64,000 nt of DNA from Mycobacterium sp. GA-1285 (GTDB lineage Bacteria; Actinomycetota; Actinomycetes; Mycobacteriales; Mycobacteriaceae): NCBI RefSeq assembly GCF_001499905.1, contig NZ_LQIS01000004.1:1-64000 (forward strand), in the 5' to 3' direction. Each line of letters opens with the position of its first letter. Within the stretch, counting starts at the first letter, position 1. The translations under genes were made by a program, and so were the position numbers. Shown in pieces: positions 9,168 to 20,734 of this stretch. The notes below the pieces were generated by a model, which was not told where the DNA came from, did not search any database, and saw only the letters and a list, made by a program, of their open reading frames with translations.

Positions 9168-10636
9168 TGGAGCCCAGGACGCCGGTGTTGGTCGGCTACG
9201 GACAAGTCAACCAACGCGACTTTAGACCCGAAGTGTCACCGATCGAGCTGATGGTCACCGCCGCACGCAACGCAGCGGACCCGAGGGTCCTCGAGGCCGT
9301 CGACTCAGTGCGGGTTGTCAACCTCCTCTCGTGGCGGTATCGCGACCCGGGATTGCTTCTCGCGCAACGACTCCGCGCCGGCGAGGCCAGCACCCGCTAC
9401 ACCGGGGTCGGCGGTAACACACCGCAGTCGCTGGTCAACGAGGCCTGCCGGGACATCCAGAACGGGCGCGCCGAGGTGGTCCTGGTCGCAGGCGGCGAAA
9501 CCTGGCGCACCCGTAGTCGGCTGCGCGCCAAAGGTCTCAGGCCCGACTGGCCGCGCCAGGACGAGTCCGTTCCGATGGCCGAAGGCGCCGATGAGGGAGT
9601 GCCGATGGCCGGTCCCGCCGAGATCAAGATAAGCCTGCACCTGCCCGTGTACGTCTATCCGATGTTCGAGCAGGCCTTACGGATCGCCGCAGGCGAGTCC
9701 GACGAAGAGCACAGGCGCCGGATCGGTGAACTGTGGGCACAGTTCAGTGCGGTCGCCGCCACCAACCCGCACGCGTGGGTTCGAGACGCGTTGCCGGCGG
9801 AGCAGATCTGGCAGGCCGGTCCGAGCAACCGGATGATCAGCTGGCCCTACCCGAAGCTGATGAACTCCAACAACATGGTCGATCAGGCGGCGGTGCTCGT
9901 ACTCACCTCGGCCGAGAAGGCCACGCGCCTGCAGATCCCCCGGGACCGCTGGGTGTTCCCGTACTCGGGCAGCGACTCGCACGACACCTACACGATCGGC
10001 GAGCGGGCCGAGTTCTACACGTCGCCCGCGATCAGGATCGGGGGGCAGCGCGCCCTGGAGCTGGCCGGGGTCGGCATCGACGATATTCAACTGGTCGACG
10101 TCTACTCGTGCTTCCCTTCGGCGGTTCAGGTCGCCGCCAACGAACTTCGCCTCCCGATCGCGGATCCCGCCAGACCGTTGACCGTGACCGGCGGGCTCAC
10201 CTTCGCGGGCGGACCGTGGAACAACTACGTGACCCACTCGATCGCGACCATGGCCGAACGGCTCGTCGCCGCTCCCGGAGCGCTGGGGTTGATCACCGCC
10301 AACGGCGGATACCTCACCAAGCACAGTTTCGGCGTCTACGGCACCGAGCCCCCACCACACGAGTTCCGTTGGGAGGACGTGCAATCGGAGGTCGACCGCG
10401 AGCCGACCCGGACAGCGCTCGTCGACTGGGCGGGGGTCGGCACCGTGGAGACATGGACGACTCCGTTCGACCGCGAGGGCTCTCCGGAGAAGGCGTTCCT
10501 CGCGGTTCGCACGCCCAACGACTCACGGGTACTGGCGGTCATCCCCGATGCGGCGGGCGCGGCGGCGACCGTCGCCGACGACATCGCGGGCGCAAAGGTC
10601 CGGGTCAACTCGGACGGAACGGCCGCATTGCTATAG
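9167..10636 (+). CDS. Thiolase-like acetyl-CoA acetyltransferase
   Basis: A 489-residue thiolase-superfamily protein of the Rv1867 type. Features are RTPVLVGYGQVNQRD at the N-terminus, GGNTPQSLVNEACRDI in place of the usual nucleophile loop, DVYSCFPSAVQVAANEL, and GGLTFAGGPWNNYVTHS. The C-terminal 100 residues form an extra beta-rich domain (VGTVETWTTPFDREG). The ATG at 9167 overlaps the preceding stop, so it is the third member of the LLM/CoA-transferase operon. The last codons and the stop belong to a 23-bp unit repeated three times. Its exact acyl substrate is unknown. Confidence 0.88.
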   Translation: MEPRTPVLVGYGQVNQRDFRPEVSPIELMVTAARNAADPRVLEAVDSVRVVNLLSWRYRDPGLLLAQRLRAGEASTRYTGVGGNTPQSLVNEACRDIQNGRAEVVLVAGGETWRTRSRLRAKGLRPDWPRQDESVPMAEGADEGVPMAGPAEIKISLHLPVYVYPMFEQALRIAAGESDEEHRRRIGELWAQFSAVAATNPHAWVRDALPAEQIWQAGPSNRMISWPYPKLMNSNNMVDQAAVLVLTSAEKATRLQIPRDRWVFPYSGSDSHDTYTIGERAEFYTSPAIRIGGQRALELAGVGIDDIQLVDVYSCFPSAVQVAANELRLPIADPARPLTVTGGLTFAGGPWNNYVTHSIATMAERLVAAPGALGLITANGGYLTKHSFGVYGTEPPPHEFRWEDVQSEVDREPTRTALVDWAGVGTVETWTTPFDREGSPEKAFLAVRTPNDSRVLAVIPDAAGAAATVADDIAGAKVRVNSDGTAALL

Positions 10637-10681
10637 ACGGAACGGCCGCATTACTGTAGACGGAACGGCCGCCTTGCTGTA
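10613..10681 (+). repeat. Three tandem 23-bp repeats at the end of the thiolase gene
   Basis: Units at 10613-10635, 10636-10658 and 10659-10681 share GACGGAACGGCCGCATTGCT with two or three substitutions. The first encodes the last residues (DGTAALL); the stop codon straddles its boundary with the second. Because 23 is not a multiple of 3, each later copy brings the same TAG into a new frame. The array ends at the 3' end of the convergent SDR gene. Confidence 0.9.
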
Positions 10682-10682
10682 G

Positions 10683-11480
10683 TCAGTCGATGTCTGCCAG
10701 CAGCGCATCGACGCGTCGTCGGGCCGCCTGGGTCGCGCCCGGCCCGACGACGGCATGTACCCGGCCGGCCTCCACGGCGGCGATCGCGGCATCGGCGACG
10801 ACGGCGGGGCTGATCGCACCGCGCATCGCGTCGTCGTCGCGGTCGTTGGGGACGCTGACCGCTCCCGGCGGGGTCAGCCGCGCCGAGTTGGGCCCAAGGG
10901 GTGTGTCGACCATGCCCGGGCACAGCACGGTAGCACCCAAAGCACTTGACACTGAACGCAGTTCGATGTCGAGTGTCTCTGTCAACCCGACGACGGCGTG
11001 CATGGTCGCGTTGTACGGCCCGAGGTGGGGTAGCGGGATGAGCCCGCCCGCGGACGCGGTGTTGAGAAAGTGCCCGGACCGTTGCGCGATGAACAGCGGA
11101 GTGAACGCCTTCACCCCGTGCACGACCCCCATCAGCTTGACGTCGATCAGCCACCGCCACGTCTCGATGCGCTGCTCCCACACCGGCGTCTGTTCGCACA
11201 CCACGCCGGCGTTGTTGCACACCAGATCGACGCGCCCGAATCGGTTCAGGGTGTGCGCGGCCAGCGCATCGACATCGGCCGCGTCACGCACGTCGACGCG
11301 CAGTCCGGTCACCGCTCCGGAATGGCCGGACAGTGCGTCGGCCGCCGCGGGTATCGCCTCCTCGCGGATGTCGGCGATCACCACGTCGACCCCGCGGCGC
11401 ACCAGATGCGCGGCGAGCGCGAAACCGATCCCGCTGGTTCCGCCGGTGACGACGGCTACTTTCCCGGCGTCGATCCTCAT
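10683..11480 (-). CDS. SDR-family oxidoreductase with substituted catalytic lysine
   Basis: A 265-residue classical short-chain dehydrogenase with the nucleotide motif TGGTSGIG near residue 13, the NNAG structural motif, and the active-site serine in NTASAGG. The tyrosine of the YxxxK signature is present in GPYNATMHAVVGL, but the lysine position holds methionine; the codon reads ATG where AAG would be expected. That lysine normally lowers the tyrosine pKa, so activity may be weak or altered. The fold and cofactor site look intact. It converges on the thiolase operon and corresponds in position to Rv1865c. Confidence 0.88.
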   Translation of the reverse strand: MRIDAGKVAVVTGGTSGIGFALAAHLVRRGVDVVIADIREEAIPAAADALSGHSGAVTGLRVDVRDAADVDALAAHTLNRFGRVDLVCNNAGVVCEQTPVWEQRIETWRWLIDVKLMGVVHGVKAFTPLFIAQRSGHFLNTASAGGLIPLPHLGPYNATMHAVVGLTETLDIELRSVSSALGATVLCPGMVDTPLGPNSARLTPPGAVSVPNDRDDDAMRGAISPAVVADAAIAAVEAGRVHAVVGPGATQAARRRVDALLADID

Positions 11481-11501
11481 GCCGGCCCGCCTTCCTCATC
11501 G

Positions 11502-12086
11502 CTACGGTGCGTTGACGGGCACCTCGGTGTACTTCGGCGCAAAGCCCTCGGGGGAGAAGGTGAATCCCTTGCCGGTCGCCTCGCTCATGCACGAGACACC
11601 AGCCTCCTGGACATTGCAGCGGAACCCGGCGACAGCCAGAATCCGGTTGAACGGAAGCACCTTGGCGCCCTCGGAGACGAACTCGGGGTGTGCTAGCGCG
11701 ACGAAGCGGGGATCATCGTCGCGCTCGATCACGACCGCGTTCGGTGCGACCTGCTCGCCGGCGGCGTTGCGCACCGTGTCGGGTTCGCCGGTGATGTTCA
11801 TCTCGGACTGCGGGGCGGTGGCCGATTGGCAGCCGGCCTTGTCACGCGGCACGATGGCGCACGCCCAGCGTCCACTCGGGGTGGTGAAGTAGTACACAGC
11901 CGACCCTGCCGGATGCGCGACGTAGTCGAATGCGTCGATCAGGTGCGCACTGTTCGGCGCTGGGGGCGGTTCCGTGGTCGTGGAGGTCGGTGTCGCCACG
12001 AACGGTTCATCGGTGGTGACGATCCGCTCGGCCGAGCAGCCCGCGATCAGGATCGCGGCCGCCGACATCAGACATACAACTCGCAT
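11502..12086 (-). CDS. Exported lipoprotein of unknown function
   Basis: A 194-residue protein with a short lipoprotein signal peptide. The hydrophobic core ends in the lipobox LIAGC, with the lipidated Cys at about residue 17. A Thr/Pro-rich linker (TPTSTTTEPPPAP) follows, then a soluble domain with several cysteines (WACAIVP, AGCQSATAP, FRCNVQEAGVSC) that probably form disulfides. ATG 12086 gives the proper n-region. The stop is 21 bases upstream of the SDR start, so it may be cotranscribed with it. I do not recognise a named Lpp/Lpq gene. Confidence 0.8.
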   Translation of the reverse strand: MRVVCLMSAAAILIAGCSAERIVTTDEPFVATPTSTTTEPPPAPNSAHLIDAFDYVAHPAGSAVYYFTTPSGRWACAIVPRDKAGCQSATAPQSEMNITGEPDTVRNAAGEQVAPNAVVIERDDDPRFVALAHPEFVSEGAKVLPFNRILAVAGFRCNVQEAGVSCMSEATGKGFTFSPEGFAPKYTEVPVNAP

Positions 12087-12141
12087 CTCGGCACCCAAGC
12101 GTGCCGGAACACCGATTTCGTCCGCGCGGCGGGGTGGCGGT

Positions 12142-12870
12142 TCAGGGGGCGAGCATCGCCTTGAGCGTCTGCGCGTTCCACACCGCGTGCCCACCCAGGT
12201 CGTTGTTGAAATAGACCAGGATCCGCTTGCCTTCGCTTTCCCACGCCGCGATCCGCTCGGCCCAGAGCCGCAACTCGTCGTCGGGGTAGGACCCCGCGTA
12301 CATCGAATTCTGGTCGGGACCGTGCATCCGGATGTAGACCAGTTCGCTGGTCGCCCGCGGCACACAACGCAAACCCGCCCCGCTCATCACCACATACGCG
12401 GCGCCGTGCCGCTCCAGCAGAGCGTAGACGGCGGGGTCGTCCCAGGAGGAATGCCGCAACTCCATGGCCACCGGAATCCGATCTGGCATCAGCTTAAGGA
12501 AGTGCTCCAGGCGGGCATCGTCGCGCTCGAGCTCCGGATGCAATTGGACCAATAGGGCTTCACTGCGGTCGCCCAACAGTTTCCAGCACCGGTCGAAGCG
12601 CTCGACCCAGGGCTCCGGTTCGCGCAGGCGCCGGTAGTGCGTCAGGCCGCGCTGGGCCTTGACCGACATCGTGAACCCGTCTGGCAGCCGCTGCCGCCAG
12701 CCGGCGAACGCGCTGTCCTTCGGCCAGCGGTAGAAGCTGGCGTTCAGTTCGACGGTGTCGAATTCCTCGACGTAGCGGGCCAATCGTTTGGCCGCCGGCA
12801 TGCCCGCGGGATACAGCACATCCTTCCAGTGGTCGTAGGACCATCCGGACGTGCCGATCCGGATCACCAC
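12142..12870 (-). CDS. DUF72 (YecE-like) family protein
   Basis: A 242-residue protein with the DUF72 landmarks: IGTSGWSYDHWKDVLYP at the start, LNASFYRWP, FTMSVKAQRGLTH, VAMELRHSSW and VYIRMHG. The family has a TIM-barrel fold, and its biochemical role is not established. GTG 12870 (or 12867) is the start, 4 bases after the TGA of the small gene upstream, which suggests translational coupling in a TfoX - small ORF - DUF72 operon. Confidence 0.85.
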   Translation of the reverse strand: MVIRIGTSGWSYDHWKDVLYPAGMPAAKRLARYVEEFDTVELNASFYRWPKDSAFAGWRQRLPDGFTMSVKAQRGLTHYRRLREPEPWVERFDRCWKLLGDRSEALLVQLHPELERDDARLEHFLKLMPDRIPVAMELRHSSWDDPAVYALLERHGAAYVVMSGAGLRCVPRATSELVYIRMHGPDQNSMYAGSYPDDELRLWAERIAAWESEGKRILVYFNNDLGGHAVWNAQTLKAMLAP

Positions 12871-12874
12871 CGCT

Positions 12875-13060
12875 TCATCCCCGCGCCGACACTGTCTCGC
12901 GCAGCTCGTCGTCGAGCGACACCTTCACCAGGGCGGAGCAGAGCATTGCACACCCAGCCGGGGCCCCCGCGGCGAATTCATCGCTGTCGCTTGGCAATCC
13001 CAGCTTGCGCGCGTCCTCGGCGAGGCGTTTGACCGGCTTCTCAGGAGCTGCGGCGTCCAC
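12875..13060 (-). CDS. Small hypothetical protein between TfoX and DUF72
   Basis: About 61 residues if GTG 13060 is used; ATG 13117 in the same frame would add 19. The segment KPVKRLAEDARKLGLPSD looks helical, followed by two cysteines in AGCAMLCSAL. It overlaps the 3' end of the TfoX-like gene by about 20 bases, and its stop lies 4 bases before the DUF72 start. That packing is the main argument for a real gene. No family is recognised. Confidence 0.45.
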   Translation of the reverse strand: MDAAAPEKPVKRLAEDARKLGLPSDSDEFAAGAPAGCAMLCSALVKVSLDDELRETVSARG

Positions 13061-13412
13061 GTCGGCTCGCGTACCCGCGCTCTTTGGGGGGCAAACTCCT
13101 CGCATAGTCCATCCCACGGCTGACCCACGGTCGCAGTTGGCGCTTGGTTTCGAGCCCGGCGCTGGACACCCGCAACCATCCGCGCATCTGCCTGCCCCGC
13201 ATCACCATCGGTGCGACGTGTTCGCGCGACAACAACTTCGCGGTCTCCTCGGGCCGCACCCGCACCATCAACCCGCCTTGACCGCTGACCACCACCGCCA
13301 TGTTGCCGTCGACCAGAAACGCCAACCCGCCGAACATCGGCTTCTCCTCGACGCCTTGTTCACCGCTGAGCAGTTCGCGGACGCGGTGAGCGAGGTCCTC
13401 GTCGTATGCCAC
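13041..13412 (-). CDS. TfoX/Sxy N-terminal domain protein
   Basis: A 123-residue protein with the TfoX_N signature: MFGGLAFLVDGNMAVVV, then GGLMVRV, the MVMRGRQMRGWLRV strand pair and RPWVSRGMDYARSLPPK. In gamma-proteobacteria TfoX activates competence. Free-standing actinobacterial TfoX_N proteins have no proven role. The ATG at 13412 gives the standard MAYDEDLAHRVRELL start. It is the first gene of the short operon with the DUF72 protein. Confidence 0.85.
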   Translation of the reverse strand: MAYDEDLAHRVRELLSGEQGVEEKPMFGGLAFLVDGNMAVVVSGQGGLMVRVRPEETAKLLSREHVAPMVMRGRQMRGWLRVSSAGLETKRQLRPWVSRGMDYARSLPPKERGYASRRGRRSS

Positions 13413-13478
13413 GCCACGACGGTAGCGCTCAGGGTCGTGATCCGTTGCCAGACCACGACCCTGAGTGCAATCTCGCCG

Positions 13479-15800
<2,322 letters not shown>

Positions 15801-15885
15801 CAATCCTCCAAAGTTTGAGTCTGTTGCGCTCAACCTTTAGATGGGCTGATTTGTTCCCGCATGCGTCGGGCGGCGTTCGTAGCTA

Positions 15886-15929
15886 CCCCGAACGGCAGGA
15901 AGCCTGCCGTTCGGGGGAAACGGCAGGCT
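15886..15929 (-). terminator. Overlapping alternative hairpins after the mycolyltransferase gene
   Basis: A perfect 14-bp stem (15886-15899 with 15903-15916) has a 3-base loop. The central arm (15901-15911) can instead pair perfectly over 11 bp with 15919-15929. The two stems exclude each other. The element lies 31-74 bases after the mycolyltransferase stop and about 86 bases before the lon start, in the transcription direction of both. It is probably the mycolyltransferase terminator, and possibly a switchable one. Confidence 0.65.
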
Positions 15930-15959
15930 CCCTGTTGTGGGTGGATCTAGGCGGTGCCG

Positions 15960-17087
<1,128 letters not shown>

Positions 17088-17158
17088 CTAACGATTGCAA
17101 CTCAGCGCGGACTCGAGGACAGCCAAAAACCCGGTGTGACCAGTGTGGTCGAAGTGGC

Positions 17159-18463
17159 TCAAGAGGAATTGCGCGACGTGCCCGCCGCACGGGGCCGCAG
17201 CCGGTGCAGCTGGGTGACGTGCCGCGGGCCGAGCTCGCTCAACGATGTCACCCCCAACAGCCGCATCGTGCGGCTGACCTGCTGCGAAAGGATCTCGACG
17301 GCCCGGTCGACCCCCGCCTCCCCGCCGGCCATGAGTCCGTAGAGATAGGCCCGGCCCACGAGCACGAATCGCGCGCCCAGTGCGATGGCCGCGACGACGT
17401 CCGCGCCCGACATCACCCCGGTGTCCAGCAAAATCTCGGTGGTGTCGCCGAGTTCGGCGGCGACGCTCGGCAGGAGATGGAACGGCACCGGCGCGCGGTC
17501 GAGTTGACGGCCACCGTGATTGGACAGCACAATGCCGTCCACGCCCAGTTCGGCGACGGCCCTGGCGTCGTCGAGCGTCTGAATTCCCTTGACCACCAAT
17601 TTGTTCGGCCACTGCTTCTTGATCCAGGCCAGATCGTCGAAGTTCACCGTGGGGTCGAACATCGTGTCGAGATACTCGGCCACGGTGCCCGGCCACCGGT
17701 CCAGCGAGGCAAAAGACAACGGTTCGGTGGTGAGCAGATCGAACCACCACCGCGGGTGGGGGACGGCGTCGAGCACCGTGCGAAGCGTCAGCGTCGGCGG
17801 GATGGACATGCCGTTGCGCGTGTCGCGGTGGCGGGCTCCCGCGACCGGTACGTCGACCGTGACGAGCAGCGTGTCGTAATCGGCCGCGGCGGCCCGTTCG
17901 ACCAGCGCCATCGACCGGTCGCGGTTCTTCCACATGTACAGCTGAAACCAGTTGCGGCCGTGCGGGTTTGCTCGCTTGACGTCTTCGATCGAGGTGGTAC
18001 CCAGCGTCGAGAGTGAAAACGGGATACCGGCGCGCGCGGCGGCACGGGCGCCCGCGATCTCGCCCTCGGTGTGCATGAGCCGGGTGAAGCCGGTGGGCGC
18101 GATGCCGAACGGCTGAGCGACATGCCCGCCGAGAACTGTCGCGCTGGTGTCGACGCTCGACACGTCACGCAGGATCGTGGGGTGAAATTCGATGTCGCGG
18201 AATGCCTGTCGTGCACGAGCCAGCGACAGCTCCTCCTCGGCGGCGCCGTCGGTGTAGTCGAACGCCGCCTTCGGGGTCCGTCTCTTGGCGATCCGACGCA
18301 GGTCCTCGATCGTCAGGGCCGCCGCAAGCCTGCGCTGCGTCGCGTTCGGCTGGGGCTTTTTGAACTGCAGCAGCGGCGCCAGTTCCCGCGGACGGGGGAT
18401 GCGGCGGCGCGTCACGATGGCGCCCCTGTCGGCCTGCCGCTGATAGTCGTCATTGAATCGCAC
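17159..18463 (-). CDS. lldD2: FMN-dependent L-lactate dehydrogenase
   Basis: A 434-residue member of the alpha-hydroxyacid oxidase family that oxidises L-lactate to pyruvate, feeding the respiratory chain. Seen are [24 protein letters not shown], the FMN-site strand [29 protein letters not shown], the catalytic-base motif SNHGGRQLD and [18 protein letters not shown]. The roughly 50-residue N-terminal extension before [13 protein letters not shown] is as in mycobacterial LldD2 (Rv1872c). It is followed by the mycolyltransferase gene on the same strand after about 190 bases. Confidence 0.93.
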   Translation of the reverse strand: MRFNDDYQRQADRGAIVTRRRIPRPRELAPLLQFKKPQPNATQRRLAAALTIEDLRRIAKRRTPKAAFDYTDGAAEEELSLARARQAFRDIEFHPTILRDVSSVDTSATVLGGHVAQPFGIAPTGFTRLMHTEGEIAGARAAARAGIPFSLSTLGTTSIEDVKRANPHGRNWFQLYMWKNRDRSMALVERAAAADYDTLLVTVDVPVAGARHRDTRNGMSIPPTLTLRTVLDAVPHPRWWFDLLTTEPLSFASLDRWPGTVAEYLDTMFDPTVNFDDLAWIKKQWPNKLVVKGIQTLDDARAVAELGVDGIVLSNHGGRQLDRAPVPFHLLPSVAAELGDTTEILLDTGVMSGADVVAAIALGARFVLVGRAYLYGLMAGGEAGVDRAVEILSQQVSRTMRLLGVTSLSELGPRHVTQLHRLRPRAAGTSRNSS

Positions 18464-18491
18464 AGGTTAGCTTGTCAGACTGGCCGATGAG

Positions 18492-18953
18492 ATGTCTAAA
18501 GACAGATCGCCGTCCGGCGACCCCTTCGACCTGCAGCGCTTCGTCGATGCCCAGGATGGCGTGTACGACACGGTGCTCGACGAACTGCGCGCCGGCCGCA
18601 AACGCAGCCATTGGATTTGGTTCGTGTTCCCCCAGTTACGTGGGCTCGGGAGGAGCCCGGCGGCGCAGCGGTACGGGATCGGCTCGCTCGCCGAAGCCCG
18701 GGCCTATCTCGACCACGATGTGCTCGGCCCGCGACTGCGGGAGTGTGCCGACCTGGTGGCGCGCAGCCAGCAGTCGTCGGCCGACAACCTGTTCGGGTGG
18801 CCGGACAACCTCAAGGTGCGATCGTCGATGACGTTGTTCAGCCGCGCCGCCGCCGATCCCGATGACGAGGCGGTCTTCGACCGTGTACTGACGAAGTACT
18901 ACGACGGCGAACCCGATCCGCTGACCCTCGAGCTGCTCAGCGCGGAGCGATGA
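18492..18953 (+). CDS. DUF1810 family protein
   Basis: A 153-residue protein with the DUF1810 pattern: FDLQRFVDAQDGVYDTVL, SHWIWFVFPQLRGLGRSP, YGIGSLAEARAYLDH and WPDNLKVRSSMTLF. The family is small and cytoplasmic, with no established function. It starts 28 bases from the divergent lldD2 start. Its last 17 bases overlap the 3' end of the convergent GH13 gene. Confidence 0.85.
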   Translation: MSKDRSPSGDPFDLQRFVDAQDGVYDTVLDELRAGRKRSHWIWFVFPQLRGLGRSPAAQRYGIGSLAEARAYLDHDVLGPRLRECADLVARSQQSSADNLFGWPDNLKVRSSMTLFSRAAADPDDEAVFDRVLTKYYDGEPDPLTLELLSAER

Positions 18954-20241
18954 TCAGCCAGCCGTGCGGCCCGACCTCGTACGTGGTGACGACCTCAGAC
19001 GGCGGCGCACCGGAGCCGGCGAGGACTTCACCCCGATCGAAACCCAGATGGGGCAATGAGATCGCGAGCGGGTCGTCGGCGATGTTGAGCGCGACGATCA
19101 GCGATTCGGACCCCGCGCGGCTCAGGTAGACGTACTGGCGGTTGGTCAGCAGCAGCGGCGACGTACGCGCCGTGTGTAACCACGCGTGGCGTCGGCGCAA
19201 TCCGATCAAGAACTTGTGCAACCGGAACACGTCGGCACCGTGTTCGTCGACGTCGACAGGGGGAGTCGTGAACTCGGGCCGCACCGCGTCGTCACCGCCG
19301 AAGCGTTCCTCTTTGACTCCGCGGTAGGCAAATTCATCTCCGGCGTAGACGCTGGGCGTGCCGCCGGTCGTCATCTGCAGCACCAACGCGTGCTCGAGGT
19401 GGCGGATGTCGTCGAGTCGGCTGGCGATCCGGGTGACATCGTGGTTACCGACGAACGTCGTCGGAACGAACGTGTCCAGAAAGTCGTTGTGCCGCGAAAG
19501 CGCCCAGTCCAGCTCGTGGAAGTTGCCGTCGTTGAGCGCGCTCCACGCCGCCTTCCACAGTTCGTACTGGGTCACCGAGTCAAAACCCGACGAGCGCACC
19601 CGCTGCCCATAGTCGCCGTGGATGATCTCGGCGAGAAAATACGCGTCAGGAAACTGTTCGCGAACGCGCGGGAGCACCCGGGCCCAGAACCGGTCGGCGA
19701 CCGCGTAGGCGGCGTCGAGGCGCCACCCGTCGGCGCCACGCCGCAGCCAGTGCGTCATCACGTCGACGACGTAGTCGGCTACCGCCGGGTTGTCATGGTC
19801 GAGCGCCACGAGGTCGCCGTGTCCCTCGAACACGTCCACACCGTCACCTCGAGCGCGGAGCCACTCGGTGTGGGCGAAATCGGTTCCGACATGGTTGAAG
19901 ACGCCGTCGAGCAGGACCCGAAGCCCGCGCCGGCGCGCCTCTCCGATCAGCGTGCCGAAATCGTCGTCGTCGCCGAGTCGCGGGTCGATGCGGAAGTGGT
20001 CGGTGGTGTCGTAACCGTGGGTGCGTGACGAGAAGATCGGCCCCAAGGCGAGCCCTGACGTCCCGAGTTCGATCGCGTGATTCAGCCAGTCGACGATGCG
20101 CACCAGCCGGTGCTCCTCCGGACGCGGGGGCGGGTCGGCGGGATGCGCGCCGACGAAACCGAGCGGGTAGATGTGCCACCAGATGACGTGCTCGACCCAG
20201 CCGGGTTCCGGGACCGCTGTGGTGTGCGAGGAATCCGTCAT
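18937..20241 (-). CDS. GH13 alpha-amylase-family glycosidase
   Basis: A 434-residue cytoplasmic (beta/alpha)8 glycosidase without a signal peptide. The GH13 regions are present: region I LLDGVFNHVG, region II DGWRLDAAYAV with the nucleophile Asp, region III FLAEIIHGDYG with the acid/base Glu, and region IV FVGNHDVTR with the third carboxylate. A short beta C-domain follows. It probably acts on alpha-glucans or maltooligosaccharides. Its ATG overlaps the stop of the deaminase gene (ATGA), so the two are coupled. Confidence 0.9.
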   Translation of the reverse strand: MTDSSHTTAVPEPGWVEHVIWWHIYPLGFVGAHPADPPPRPEEHRLVRIVDWLNHAIELGTSGLALGPIFSSRTHGYDTTDHFRIDPRLGDDDDFGTLIGEARRRGLRVLLDGVFNHVGTDFAHTEWLRARGDGVDVFEGHGDLVALDHDNPAVADYVVDVMTHWLRRGADGWRLDAAYAVADRFWARVLPRVREQFPDAYFLAEIIHGDYGQRVRSSGFDSVTQYELWKAAWSALNDGNFHELDWALSRHNDFLDTFVPTTFVGNHDVTRIASRLDDIRHLEHALVLQMTTGGTPSVYAGDEFAYRGVKEERFGGDDAVRPEFTTPPVDVDEHGADVFRLHKFLIGLRRRHAWLHTARTSPLLLTNRQYVYLSRAGSESLIVALNIADDPLAISLPHLGFDRGEVLAGSGAPPSEVVTTYEVGPHGWLIIAPR

Positions 20242-20717
20242 GGCCGGAACTTCGCCGCATAGAGGGTCTTCATCGCCTCACTGAGTTGCCCGGCGGGCCC
20301 GTCCACCTCGACATCCGGGGCGATCGTGGTGATCGGCAGTGACACCACCGGCGCCGGCGGCGCACCCCATTCGGTCAACCATTGAGTCAACTGCTCCGAC
20401 GACGCGGCGTACACGATCCGGCCGAGCCCGACCCAGGCGTGGGCCGCTGAACACATCGGGCAGTGCTCGCCGGAGGTGTAGACGGTCGCGACGGCCCGTT
20501 CTTCGGGGGTCAGGTTTGCCGCAGCCCAGCGGGCGATCGCGAACTCCGGATGGCGCGTACGGTCGCCGTCTTTGACGCGGTTACGGTCCTCGAACAGCGT
20601 GCGGCCTGCCCCGTCGACCAGAACCGAGCCGAACGGCTCGTCGCCGTCTTCCAGCGCTGCACGCGCCAGCTCTACGCAGCGGCCGAGGCGCGCGAGATCG
20701 TCGTCGCTGATGGCCAC
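20238..20717 (-). CDS. Nucleoside/cytidine deaminase-family protein
   Basis: A 159-residue zinc deaminase. The proton-shuttle motif is HPEFAIARW and the zinc cysteines are in EHCPMCSAAHAW. These fit the guanine-deaminase/TadA-like branch of the CDA superfamily. GTG 20717 begins VAISDDDLARLGR. The frame continues further upstream without a recognisable N-terminus. The substrate (guanine, another base or a small heterocycle) is not decided by sequence. It overlaps the GH13 start by four bases and lies 17 bases after the TPR gene. Confidence 0.85.
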   Translation of the reverse strand: MAISDDDLARLGRCVELARAALEDGDEPFGSVLVDGAGRTLFEDRNRVKDGDRTRHPEFAIARWAAANLTPEERAVATVYTSGEHCPMCSAAHAWVGLGRIVYAASSEQLTQWLTEWGAPPAPVVSLPITTIAPDVEVDGPAGQLSEAMKTLYAAKFRP

Positions 20718-20734
20718 AGGTCGGAGTCTACGGT

